Source: Echinometra lucunter
Taxonomy: Eukaryota; Echinodermata; Echinoidea; Camarodonta; Echinometridae
DNA length: 64,000 nt
Reading direction: 5' to 3'
Assembly (NCBI GenBank): GCA_029962745.1
Contig: CM057152.1
Coordinates: 27,402,507-27,466,506 of the forward strand
The notes beneath the pieces were generated by a model that did not search any database, was not told the DNA's origin, and was given only the letters and a program-made list of their open reading frames with translations. The translations under genes and the position numbers were made by a program. Below are positions 10,671 to 23,140 of this stretch, one piece after another (positions within the stretch are counted from its first letter, which is position 1; each line of letters starts with the position of its first letter).

Positions 10671-13600
10671 TAAACACACCATTTTTCCCCAGCTACAGTT
10701 GCAGCTCTTTATATTTAGTGAATGAAAACAAAAATCTGTGAATGAACACTGATCCAAAGTGACACTCCCACAAACATCTTCATTCTAGTGCAAACATGCC
10801 TTCATACTGGTGATTTTACATTGGTCTTATATGCCATTGTTCAATGATTTTGCAAAATCAAATCCTCAAGTGAAGGATATCAGTATCTGATGACCACTGG
10901 TGATATACATCCAATTGTTATTGTTTTCGACTTTTCGTTAAGTTATTTTCTCTAAAATCTCGATAAAATTCTCTCCAGTGAGTCCAGTCACATAACTTTT
11001 CAATGTAAAATAATCTTACAACATGTGATTCATAAAACATGGAAGGAGGAATGGATGATAAGTACAGTAAACTGTTATGAGATATCAATTATGTTTTATG
11101 TGTATAAACGTTAAACAATATTAAAGATTTACAATGTGCTTCGGATTCTTTTATTGCAGATATTCAGATTCGCTTATTGTGGATCTAAAATGTATTAACA
11201 ATCAACCTTCACAGACCAAACATGTGCTCTATTTTTAAATGGCCTTAACAAATGGACAGAAGATGTTGATATAGAGACTTTGGTGTTTCATCCAGATTTT
11301 ACTACAGCATTCATAATGTAAAGGGGGGAATGGAATATTATTTACCTGACATATTTCTTATCTTTTGTAGGGGTTTTTTTTTTACCTCTAGAAAGGACAG
11401 AGGTATTATAATAATGCCTCTGAATAAAGCTTTCCAGTTGAATTTTTTACCTTTTCAACTTTTGATTAGAATACCTATAGGCTTGTTTTCTACAATAATA
11501 TCCTCAATCTTTTTAATGTGGAAAATAAAACCAAACCAAGCCAGACCAAGACTGGGTCTTTTTATTACTGTATGGAGTGCAATTCGCTCTAACACACTGA
11601 CACAAATCGTAAAGAAGTTACATACTGCAATGTATAATGGAAAATTGGTAAACTATCACAAATTTTGAACTACAACAAGATTCTATGGTGATTTTTCTTA
11701 TTGAAGTTCAAGGGTGATGTGAAGTCACCCTTGAGAGTACCTGCTAGACTGACATATGGGGGTGGAATGAGGAATGTGAATAGGAAAGCACTCCTGGACC
11801 CATGACCCGTATCCAAATGAAATATCGAATCAGTACGGTAATATGAACATCCATAATAGCAGGCAACATGCGTGGGTGATAATAAAGCTCTTACAGAATA
11901 AACATGATAACCATATTTTTACCTCAGAGGAAATAGAAGACAGGAACTAAAATCACTTGACAGTATAGGGTACTGTATATTATGTGGTTAGATGTACTTG
12001 TCATCAGAGTTTGGGCTTTTTTGAATACCAGCATGTAAAAACCAATAATAACCAACTTGACAGCCACAGCGTAGCACCCCAATTAACTGCCCGAAAGCTT
12101 TCACTCCGTGCTGCCTAATTTGCATAAAGTAAACAATTTGTTTACGTAAAACCGCAACGGAGGAGTCTTGGCTAAACTGCAAAATCTCGCCTTTGAAACC
12201 ACCAAATGAGATGAATTAAACTTCAAATTAAAGAATGAGAGTTGCTCTAACGCATCATAATAATAAGTTGTAGCAGAATCATGTTTTATTATATGAAAAA
12301 GTAGTGAAATGAGATGCTTTTTTTTTTTTTTTTTTAGTCGGCAAAAGTTACGTTATTTTTCATATTTTCCGTTATTGCCCAAGATCGAGGCTTGCACATA
12401 TGAACAATCAAAGTATATCGAAAGTCTCCTCCGAATATCTTTTCAAAATTTACTGTCGCACGGTTATGTCGGGAAAAAATCCAAGGCAATGTCATTCACG
12501 AACCGTTCAAGATTCATCTCGTGTAGTCCCACGTGCCCCGGTTCATGCACGGCCTTCGAAGCTTTGCACTGTATACTGCGCAGTGTGACTGTGCGAAGCT
12601 AACTGAAATATCTGTGCACGAACCGTACGAGACCCGTGCACTTCTAGATGAAATAAATGGTTCAGAAAACATAGAACAAAGCATGGCACGGTAAACAGAT
12701 GATGAAGAATTTCAAAGAAAGGAAACTGAAAGAAAATTATGTGCATACAATTATCTTGGCCTCGCATAAACAGCGAATTAATCGAAGGCTTGCTGGGGGC
12801 TGCTGCAGTGCTTTGCTGGTCGTCGCGACATGCACCATGTACTCGTGCACGTGCAGCGCAGGCAGTGATCGGCAGTGATATGTATGACGTAATTGCTCTA
12901 TTTAGTTCATTCATAGGAAAAGCGCATGCGTAGTAGTGATAGTTTACAGTCGTTTTATGTTAAAACCATGACTTTTGAAGGCAGATTTACAGAAAAATAC
13001 TCATTGCGCAAACATGAAAATACACAGAAAGTTAGCCTGGACACTAAAGTCTAGTAACATGTCAATTGTTTGCATATACATGCTCTCCAACGGTTGTGTC
13101 GGGAAAAAACAAACACCTCTTCCCACGGTCCTCTGGAACTGAAAAATACTTGCATTTCAAAAAATACCCAACCGTTTTCAGAGAAAATGAAAATAAAGAA
13201 TAATATCATCATTTCTGATGTAATCTGAAATTTTTATGAATTTTGGTGCCAAAATAAGGGAGAAACGAGAGGTTGTATTTTCGACGATTCATTGATCCTC
13301 TCTCAGCGAGGCCTTCGGTAGCCGTTACGAATTCAAAAGGTATTACGAGTTTAAGAGGATTTAATTGGGGTCCTACGCTGTGGCTGTTGACTGTCCAGTA
13401 AACTATTACTACAAAACTTATAACATTCAATGGCTGGGTTTAGAGATGGAGCACAGCAAAATTTCAAAAGGAGGTGATAAAGCCATACATTATAGAGCAA
13501 TGTGCAATTAAAGCTGGTGCTGATATCTCCAAGGTAAAAATGTAGATGATGCAAAGTATTCAAAACAAGTTTTCTACCCAAATAACATTGTACAAAATTA

Positions 13601-14790
13601 TGTCATTTCAAAATTTACATCACACATATTTCGCAGTGCTGGACAGTCATTTCAAATGCGTAATTAATTAATATAATCATAAGACAGTTTCAAACTGGGT
13701 CTTTATTCAAATGAAAATCAAAACTGTTTTTGAACCACTGCAAATCGAATCAAAACTGTTTTCACTATTTTGTATGCAACTGTCATCTCTGATTTCAATA
13801 TATTTCATGGCTCAATCAAGAAATTCCATCTCCCCCACGCATCTAATCGTATTTGAGAGGGCACCATTGATCTTCAGTATGGAATCGTGTCTAGCCCCTG
13901 GGAAATGCAATAACTTATAGAAAGCACTGTGAATTCTAATTCATTCACACAGCCATGGGCCCTTTTACACAAGCAGAAAAATCATGAGGAAAAGTGTTAA
14001 GAAACATAATGACAGCCATTCAGATAGAGGTATACTGTACACGATTAAAGTACATAAATGTATACACTGATTGGTATATTCCTGTCCAGTGGTCCATGAG
14101 ATGACCAGTATTTCACCATTGTACTTGACATATAATTTGTGAAATATTAGCTTGAATATCATCCAACATCTCATTGAATTATGCCTTTATTGGGTGGAAG
14201 CTTGGAATAATACATGTAGTTCTACAGCTCCACCCTATGAACTACCTTATAATTGGTATGAGTACAGTATGGTTTACATGTATATGCTTCAACATAAGGC
14301 TTTGAAATAAGATTGGTATGATACATGATACTGGGTGAGAATGACTGATATTGGTATGGACAAAGAAGCTAAGCACGGAGGTGGAGGGGGTGTTTACATT
14401 GGAAAGGTAAATTTGAGAGGATCAGAAAGGGGGCGTCTTCTGAAAGTTTAGTGAAACATAAGCAAAAGACTAGTTGTTGGGGGGAGGGGGGAGGTTGCCA
14501 ATCACATTAAAAAGTTTCTCTTTGTTGTTCTCTCTCTATCTCTTTCTCTCATTCTTATGTTTATCAAGATTATTGACATTCTTGTAAAGTGATATACTTG
14601 TATTCTTCTATAGCTACAAGTTGCCAGCAGATGTGCATACAGACCAATGGCTTTTCAGTTTTCATTGAAATTGAAAAGAGATACTACTGAAAATATGTAT
14701 TACAAAATAACATCATAAATCTAAGTACAATGCACATGTCAAAGAACTTAATGCTATTTTCATGGATTAAAGAAATAGCATCTTTGCCTG
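10671..14790. other. Intergenic; CpG-richer stretch at about 12060-12940
   Basis: No gene is recognised. 12060-12180 and 12340-12940 are visibly richer in CpG and in GC-balanced sequence than their surroundings, which could mark an unassigned promoter, first exon or old transposon. The open frames here (11330-11668 plus, 12543-12914 minus, 13209-13581 minus) have no recognisable domain. A GTTRTGTCGGGAAAAAA phrase occurs at about 12463 and again at about 13093. Confidence 0.4.
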
Positions 14791-14873
14791 TCTTGCTTCT
14801 TCTTAAAGTTTTTCTTCCAAATGTTCTTCTTTTTTAGGGGGGGGGGGGGGGGGCAAAGAAGAAGCAAGAATAG
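14791..14873. repeat. Small inverted repeat around a 17-nt G run
   Basis: CTTGCTTCTTCTT at about 14791 is matched by its complement AAGAAGAAGCAAG at about 14860, with a G17 homopolymer (14837-14853) between. It may be the core of an old foldback element. Confidence 0.6.
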
Positions 14874-14934
14874 CCAAACTCATACATAAAGCACAATCAG
14901 ATCACTCTTGGTTTTTCTTTTAATATGAAAGGTA

Positions 14935-15207
14935 TGGTGGCCCTGAAGTACATTCGACAACAGGTCATATTCCACATGAATTTCACGGCCAACTTCGCGA
15001 CCCATTACGCGAAATTCATGACTTGTGATGCAAAGTTCAGGACCCGGGATGCGAAATTCATGACCTGGGATGCAAAATTCAGGACCCATGACGCAAAGTT
15101 CAGGACCCGGGATGCGAAATTCATGACCTGGGATGCGAAATTCACGACCTGGGATGCGAAATTCACGTCGCACATGACCTGTTGTCAAGCGTACTTCAGG
15201 GCCACCA
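14935..15207. mobile_element. Modular foldback element B1 with 21-bp internal tandem modules
   Basis: TA dinucleotides flank the element (14933-14934 and 15208-15209). Termini are TGGTGGCCCTGAAGTAC and its complement GTACTTCAGGGCCACCA. Inside are about eight tandem 21-bp modules of the form GCGAAATTCATGACCTGGGAT with variants. Because 21 is divisible by three, several frames stay open and encode heptad repeats such as DAKFMTW, but nothing suggests translation. A second copy lies at 24529-24788. Confidence 0.88.
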
Positions 15208-15209
15208 TA

Positions 15210-17010
15210 GAAAGGGGCCTGTCACATCTGAGGAATTCTCTACCTATTTACACCAGGGCATTATGATAAATAGCCTTTCACAATCTTAATCCCTTTCCGA
15301 AATAATCAATTCTCTCTCTCTTGACATCATTAACAAAACCATATCTTCCTCTGCAGTCTACAAATGGTCCTGAAATAATTTTCTGCTTGAGGTGTCCTAC
15401 ATGACCTGATATGTCAGTGCATTTGGAATATTGTAAAAATAGAAGCCCTGGGATTTAATCCATTTTATTCCCCTGCTTTGTGCAAGTGGGAATATGAATG
15501 AAGCATCTTGGCAGAGAAGCATTTTTGTGCTTGCTGAATCCTGCTAAATAAACTGCTAAATGAGTCATTTCATTATCCCTGAAAGCCCTGGTGTTTGTAT
15601 TTGTGTACTGCTATTTACATCACAACTTCAGTGACACCTGTATATAGACCACTCAAGGGAAACAAGGAAAAAGGGGTATTTTCTGAGCAGGTGATTTTTA
15701 TGAACAGGTCCATTTCAAAGAACATTTCAAAGACCAAATCTGTTCAAGGTAAATAGTAATTTTTTATTTGGTCTTTACAAACAGGCGACCACTAAAACAG
15801 GAGGGTAATGCACTTGTTTTGCTTGACGCCTGTGATGAGTTTTGGCAAGAAAATGGGCAGAAGGTCTATAAAAACCTTATAGAGAAGTTGAAATTTTGGA
15901 AAATGGAAAATGGAAAATGATAAAGGATATTGCCATTGGGTGTGTAATGTTTTAAATATCCTTTCCACTCTGAAAGGCCAATGAGAGTTGTAATCATTAT
16001 TTCTGATAAAATTACCAGATCAGTGGGTAGTATAATTACATTATCTTTAGAATCAATATAACTTGCTTATATTACATGGTAATGTAACGCAGGATAAGTA
16101 GAGATAATATGGTCCTGACCGTTCTCAAATCTGTGTTCACACAAGACTGCCGATTCAATCTGTTGGTAATAGATTTGATTTTTATTTCAAAGATCTAATC
16201 CCAAAACAGCCGTGTAATGTATAATCTACAATAGTCATCACATGCATGAAATACAGACATCTTTCCAAATCATGAAATACATGGAGAGTGGGAGATATAG
16301 ACCTAAATTACATACAATTCAAAACCACATAAGGCATTTATAATTCCCCAGTCTGTTAAATCTATTCAGTATACAGTCATGCTTCCTTTGAATGTTTTTT
16401 TGTTGTCTGCATTTTCTAGGCAAACAATCACAAAGTATATCCCTCAAATGAATAGGAAAACCTCAAAGTATATCCTTTCAAGGTAAAAAATTCAGACATT
16501 ATTGTGACATAGTTGTCTATGAAGAGTTGTACATGTACCAGTACATACATGTAAATGGGGGGGGGGGGGGGGAGGGGAGGAGTGTTCAAAATCCAAACTC
16601 AAACAGACTATGATGAGTGGGTGGGTTTTTGTGTACATACCCTGTATCTTTGCTGATCTTTATTCAATAAAAATGCACTTTACGTGTACTCTCTATTCAA
16701 TGTATTTTACATACTCTCCATTCACAAACATTCTGTTATATGCTCTACTTCAAATCAAATACATGCAATTTATCAACCTTTCAATTTCTTGACATATTTT
16801 TTCTCTTCTCCTATGCATCAAAACTGTTTGTGATGGAACATAATGGATTGAAATCTAATCAGAATTTGTGGGAATGTGTTTAGTTAGTGAAATTGCACAG
16901 TAACGTATGTCATTAAGTTTACATAGAATCCGAGATAGTTATCATTTTCTCAGCCCCTACATGTATAGGCCTATAGTATAAAAATATTGGCTGCTTTGAG
17001 GGGCATGGTT
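15210..17010. other. Intergenic, nothing recognised; G16 run at 16557-16572
   Basis: Apart from the poly(G) run I see no gene or complete element. Confidence 0.45.
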
Positions 17011-17110
17011 GGAACTATAGCCCAAGGTGATCTCGAAACTGCACTATGTCCAGAGACGAAGTCGAGGAGCATAGTACAGTCTCGAGATCACCGAGGAGCT
17101 ATAGTTTTAG
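17011..17110. repeat. Foldback, about 100 bp
   Basis: The left arm GGAACTATAG...GTGATCTCGAAACTGCACTATG pairs with a right arm CATAGTACAGTCTCGAGATCAC...GAGCTATAGTT. The centre contains GAGACGAAGTCGAGG. Interspersed-repeat hairpin of unknown family. Confidence 0.75.
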
Positions 17111-17119
17111 CCGTGACCC

Positions 17120-17312
17120 GAAAAATAAGCAGTCAATATCAGAGGCCTACAATCAATAGGTAGTCAATATCAGAGGCCTAGAAAAATAAGAAAAATAAGC
17201 AGTCAATATCAGAGGCCTACAATCAATAGGTAGTCAATATCAGAGGCCTAGCAAAATAAGAAATATAAGCAGTCAATATCAGAGAAAATAAGTAGTCAAT
17301 ATCAGAGGCCTA
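17120..17312. repeat. Minisatellite, AGTCAATATCAGAGGCCTA units
   Basis: The phrase AGTCAATATCAGAGGCCTA recurs at least five times in about 190 bp, separated by short AAAATAAG or CAATCAATAGGT spacers, giving a roughly 30-bp unit in a higher-order 60-bp pattern. A shortened unit lies at about 17274-17290. Confidence 0.9.
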
Positions 17313-19307
17313 GAATCTTAGAATAAGGTACAGTATATAATATAAGACAAGTACTGTAAACATTGAATATTTCACGGTGTGGAAATATTCATGCATTTTG
17401 CGTGGCACGACACTTGCGCGAAAATAAAACCGCGCAAAATATTTTGTTGATTTTGCATATGAATGTACAGTTATCCTAACTGTCCACGAAAACTGAAATG
17501 TATTTAAATCGGCTGAGCGTAAAAAATTAATCGTGCGTAAATTTCCATTTTTAGAGTATTCAATATTTTCTTGTTATAACCAAATAAACATTCAGCAACA
17601 AAAACCAAACATCATCACAATTCTGCATTCTAAGAGCTAAAGGAAATGGCATTTTTCTTCACAGGTCGGACACTGTAAACTGCTTGACTAAATTAAACTC
17701 CTTATCCTGGAGGGGGGGGGGGGGGGGATTAGGCACATTGGTGCACTCAGGAGACAAATTAACCTACTGATTTAATCTACAAGTTCAATGGCCCCTTTTT
17801 AGTGTTTGTATGCACTGCGTGAAAATATGCAAAGTTATGCCCATATAATTGTAACTGAAAAGGGTTGCCAAATTAATGCAAATATTAAAGATAGCATACT
17901 GTAATTCAAAGCTACTTGTATACAAGGACAACATTCTGTTGAATACAAATGATCAAATCTTTGGATTAAGGCCATTCAGATATGCATCATTGCCATTCAT
18001 TTTTTACACAAAAAATGTGCTTAAAAAACCCCCTCGGGATGGTTTCCCTCCTCTTATATGTAAACGAGCCTATACTACCAAAAAAAAAAAAAAGAGCTAT
18101 GGAATATAATCAAGGAATCAATACAGATCAAGGAATACAACAGGCCGAAACAGAAAGAAGGGGACCAGATAGAGAAAACCCAGTGCACAGCTTATGCATT
18201 ACAGTAGAGGTTTATTATACCCAATATTCAATAACAGTATAAATCAAAATTTTACAAGGGCAATACAAATTGATGTTAATGTTTCCATATATTTGGCTAG
18301 ACTGAAATGAGCAGATTAATTCACAGTCAAAATCATTCAAATCCAAGTGAATGCATGATCTGAAAATACAGTAAAAATAATTTGAGAGGTAACTGACACT
18401 TGAGAAATTCAATCTCTTTCATACAGTACCTTCAAAGGCTTCATTAAATTGAGTTGGAAGGTAAAGATAGTTTCTTAATCACAAATATCACAAATAAATT
18501 AATCAAAGTAGCATAGTTTGATCTGGTCATATGGTGTGGCATAAAAACATATGCATGGTATGCGTTACACATCATATCAGTATATCATATAGACCGGTCA
18601 TAACCACAAGTAGCCTTTATGATTTTAGCATATAGTGTATACCCCTCTGTTGATTGCAGGGCCTCTGTAATATGCTAATGGAGAGTAGACAGTCTGTGAT
18701 AACGAGCAAATTTAAAAGCTCAGTTCCGTGGCCGCGAGCAGATTATTAGGGAGCATTGCACCGCCAGTCAAGCAAAAAGCTGAATTCATCGACAGTGACA
18801 TAAACATTCAAGAACTATTATGGTATCATTTCCTCATTTTTGGGAGTGATAACTGATATGAAATATTAATGCATTTTGACAGAAATAGACTGAGGTGTTA
18901 AGTATCATTTGACAGAGACTTTGAGATGTAATTTTCATAAATTTTCTATTGTGATCAAACACTACCTTCAAATATAATGTATGGTCATAAAAAAATATAC
19001 ACTGTTTATAGTTGACAAGTTGACAAGTTGACACGTTTTTGCTTTAATCCTAGTTTAAAAAGGAATTCATGTTGCAATAGCCGGCCAAAATATGACTGGT
19101 GTTCTTTAATTCATTACACTATTTGGCCTCTAATTCCATTTAATTCATCTACATCTATAGTCTTTTTTTATTAGAATACCATACATTGTAGGCCTGAATG
19201 TAAACAATACAAATTATATAGGGAGAGAAGATCAACATTCCCGGAGGTACAAACAAAACCAGCTGACAAGTCGGCAGCACTGCATGATGGGTTAGTCCTT
19301 ACACAAA
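17313..19307. other. Intergenic, no gene; G17 run at 17712-17728
   Basis: 17370-17560 is CpG-rich with GCGCGAAAATAAAACCGCGC-like sequence, a phrase I associate with dispersed repeats. Otherwise nothing recognised. Confidence 0.4.
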
Positions 19308-19669
19308 AGGTGGGTCATCATCAGCCAAGCTTGAGGAATAGCCAGCCATTTTGGGATCTGGGGTATTAGCTCAAACTTAGCTCCAGCGTGCGATCGCGTA
19401 CACATCAGCTTGAGCTACAGCCTGATGTCAGCACATATGGGATCGATAAGCCAGGTCTTGAAGCTCGAGCTGATGTAAGGACACATCGAAAACAGCCCGC
19501 GGGCTATTCTGTAAATAAGTCCAAGATTTGTGTGGCTTACTTCTTAAGCCAAATAGCAGGCCAATTCCATCTTCATCTGAAAATAAGCGCACTATTCTCT
19601 TATCGGGCTAATTCACGGGATCAGAAAAAGCAGGCTATTCTTCAAGTTCAAGCTGATGCGGCCACACCT
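19308..19669. mobile_element. Old TIR element, family A copy 2
   Basis: Left end AGGTGGGTCATCATCAG. The right end, reverse-complemented, is AGGTGTGGCCGCATCAG. Both lead into CTTGA...GAATAGCC. Internal sequence (AAGTCCAAGATTTGTGTGGC and the AGCTCGAGCTGATG block) matches the inverse orientation of the copy at 5882-6282. The open frame through it is a by-product. Confidence 0.8.
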
Positions 19670-21868
19670 AAAATAACTTGACCTTTCTGTTTTGGGGTGA
19701 TGAAGTCGACTGGACATTCACAGCATGATTTACACTAGAAGAATATCCCAGGTATCAAATATCAAGGTTACCTCAGATATGCATTCACCAACAAATCAAT
19801 ATTGTCCCTTTTCATTGGTTCAAAAGATTCAATTCCACAGAAGAGCGATGTACTACGAGACCCTCAATTGAAAAGCTATGAAAATACCCAAGGGCATTGA
19901 GCAAGCTACAGTCCCAACACACTAGTCACTACACAACTCAGCAGCATGCTAACTAGCCAGTATGGAGGGCCACACCCTGGTCGCATGTATCAACAGAAGC
20001 GGTTGTTTGCTTACAAGATGAAAACGACGCTGCACTTGATGTGCCCAACATGCTTGCAAATAAATAAAGTTCATTCCAATTTCAGAAGGGCTGATGATGT
20101 ACATGTACATATGTACAATGTCTGAGGCCCGAGTGAAAATGAGACTTAAATGCATTCCTGTGACCAATAAAGTAATTACTTTTTAACAAATTTCTGTTGT
20201 TCATGTTGAATCAATTGGGCTTTCAGCTTGATTGCATGCAGGTTTAATACAAGAAGGCTCTATCATTAAGTCGAAGTTTCTCTCAACTAATTTAACTTCT
20301 ATTTCATTCCGGCGGCGGAGTTACAGTGTATATGAAAGTCCTGATTAGGGGAAAGGCAATTTATCAGCAATGATGATGGGTGATATACATGTAATTAGAG
20401 TACAGCACATCCAGGACTACACATGTACTACACCAACTATGGATTTATGACTCTTTATACACTGTATATATTCTACAATGTATTTGTAAATTGTAAATCT
20501 CCATAATTCCCACCCTCCCCCCTAAATATTAAAAAAAAATCAGTATAGTTTGTCACTTGAGCTCACTTGATAAGCTACAATTGAATTCGAAGCACCATAT
20601 GTGACTTCATCGTACCATATTGCACCCACTTGTAATATCTGGCGACACACCATGGCTTTTCACTAGTTTTCAGGCAGGTACTGCTTTCAGGCATTTTCAC
20701 TGTAGTTTCTGAGATAGTCAAGATCAGAGGAAAGGCTAATTATAAATATGCATCCAACAGTTAAAACGATGCTCCTTCAGCTTACAGAAGTGCAGAGGTA
20801 AAAGTCATGCCAGGAGGCAATTAATACTAAATTCCAGTAGTGACGAGGCTTACCAATGCTCTCGTCGAATAAAAACAGTAGTGATATTCACTTTATCATC
20901 AAAATGTCTCCTCTAGTGTGAATAAACCCTTGAGGGCACAAAAATCAATTTTCATCCCTTTGCAGAAGGGAGGGAGGGGAAGAGGAGGAAAAAATTCAAT
21001 TAAATTCGAACTGAAATATGAAGAAACAATTAAATCATCTACCTTGATTCAAACTGCTACATTATTTTGCTTGCCTGCATTAATATGGAACTATATATGT
21101 ATATTATTCTTTTGTCCAATAACCAAATCATCTGATGTGGCCCAGGTGTTTAAAATCTGATCTTTTAACAAAATATGACAACTTTCTTGTTCACAAGAGA
21201 CAATAATAAAAGCTCATTTTCCCCCAATTTTTATATTTCCCTGAGAGAAAAGAAAATCATTTCCATCCCTGCACCATGCATTTACACAGATGTAATTCAT
21301 CACATACACGAATGACAAATAAAATAATACCATAAAGAAATGAATGAAGGCAAAATATCTGTTTAGATCCAGTAAGGTGGAAGTCTGTTTAAAGGACATA
21401 ATGCTCTCCTAGCTTACAACTTGCAGACAATATATGTATATGCTGAGAGCAAGGACTTTTACTAATATAAAATAACACAAATTAAATGCATTCTAGATCA
21501 AAACAGATGATACCATTAACAAAAACATAAAAGGTGAACCAAATACTGTATATTCAGTGCATGTTTCATATTATCAAACACTTCTTCATTCCAATGACAA
21601 AGTGCATTTTCAGTTTGCAATCAAAAATATGTTAATCAAGCAAATGTTTTATTAGGCATCCCAATACAACACAGTTGGAATTTTTATGATGCAGCTGAAG
21701 GGCTAAGGTCTATGGCGGTTTTGATATGTACATCCAAAATGACCCTCTCAAATTGAAGTCATGCCAGTGGCTACTGTAATGCAATTAGAGTTCATAGGGT
21801 TACACGCGACTAGGAGCTTGAGTGCGATCTTGTGAAATGAATGAATCTCTCCTCATTGTGGGGAATAA
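19670..21868. other. Intergenic, nothing recognised
   Basis: No family-level match on either strand. Short open frames at 19949-20167 (minus), 20918-21160 (plus) and 21214-21399 (minus) lack domains. Confidence 0.45.
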
Positions 21869-22104
21869 CAGGGCTGATCCAGCATTTTTCAAGAGGGGGG
21901 GGGGGGGGCTTTTTCAGGTGTCTGTTTTACAACAAAAAAATTGCTGGCAAGCAAAACAAGAAAAAAAAAGGACCTCAGCATTTTCAGATATTCATTTTAC
22001 CCCCAAAATTTACTAAGCAAAAAAGAAAAAGGCCTTGGTTTCAAAAGGGGGGCTGCGGCCGATTCCCTCCCCCTCCCCCCCCCCCCCTCCCCCATCCACC
22101 CCTG
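21869..22104. mobile_element. MITE, 236 bp, CAGGGSTG termini, G/C-homopolymer rich
   Basis: Left terminus CAGGGCTGATCC. The right terminus reads CAGGGGTGGATG when reverse-complemented. G14 lies near the left end and long C runs near the right end. The CAGGGG(C/T)GGAT terminus is typical of hAT-like miniature elements. Adjacent 8-mers do not match, so a target duplication is not shown. Confidence 0.65.
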
Positions 22105-22978
22105 AATAAATACATACTGCATGTACAGAAGTTAGACTTGATACTGCTATGGAAAGTGAGAAGATATGACTTGAAATCATTGGGAAAGTGCTAACAGAAC
22201 ATAATGACAGAAAATCATAGTGACAAGGGATGAGAAAGATAGATACAGAGGAGAGAAAGAGGAAAAGGAAGAGAGAGAGGGGGGGGTGCATAGGAACAAA
22301 GGGAAAATCAAGCATGAGTATTGATGCGATAATTGATAAAAGTACTAGCTAAAGTACAAAGTATAAAATTTACAAACCATCAGCTACCAATAATGCATGC
22401 CTAGTCACTATCAGTTAATAATGTGAGTGGGTTGATGGCACCCCCAACATAAAGCACTTGTATTCAAGAGCACTGTTGAACGTGAAGCATCATCCATCAT
22501 ATACAAGCAAGATGATCTTCCTGGTAATATGAGAAAGTACTACGTACAGTACATGAACAGGTTTAGCAGCCCAACAATAGACACAGGAAAGGGCTAAAAG
22601 CTCCACGGTGCAATGTCAGATTTTGTTTTCAAATTTCAAATAAAAGGTGATCAAACACACCTCCCCCCCCCCCCCCCCCCAGTCCTCTTAGCATCCAAAT
22701 TTACTAAATTTACCAAATTTCAAATAAGAATTGGTCTAAAAGTACAGCTCCCCCCACCCACCTTCTTCTACTATAGCCTCCACCCACATGTACACACCCT
22801 ACCAACCAAATAATACCAGTACTGTACAATGTATAGAATCAATGAATACAGCACTTGATAAACTAATGACATTGACTTTCCCAACCTGACTCAGACTACA
22901 TGTAGTCATTGAATATTTAGTCTGACCTCATGATCCCTGATGCCTCCCAGGGCAGGCAGCCAGATTTAACCTCCAGTG
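22105..22978. other. Intergenic; C18 run at 22663-22680
   Basis: A GA-rich stretch at about 22230-22290 and a poly(C) run are the only structures. No gene seen. Confidence 0.45.
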
Positions 22979-23140
22979 AGCGGAAAGAATCAAATTCAAT
23001 TTTTTTTTCAGCTCACCTGGAGCGGACAACCTCAACTTCAGGGAGTCTGGAATGGCCTGATTACTTGTATCTACACGTACCCCTCTAAAGGCTCCTACAA
23101 TACTACAGGAATCATGATTGTGATTAAGACTGGGTGTAAG
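22979..23140 (-). other. Possible unassigned exon (weak)
   Basis: On the minus strand a frame stays open for about 50 codons and ends at a consensus-like donor (CCAG then GTGAGC, near 23018). It translates with ordinary amino-acid composition, for example GVRVDTSNQAIPDSLKL. The plus strand is also open here and has a good polypyrimidine acceptor (T-run then CAG near 23010), so the strand is ambiguous. I recognise no family in either reading. It could be a calpain or unrelated exon, or chance. Confidence 0.2.
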
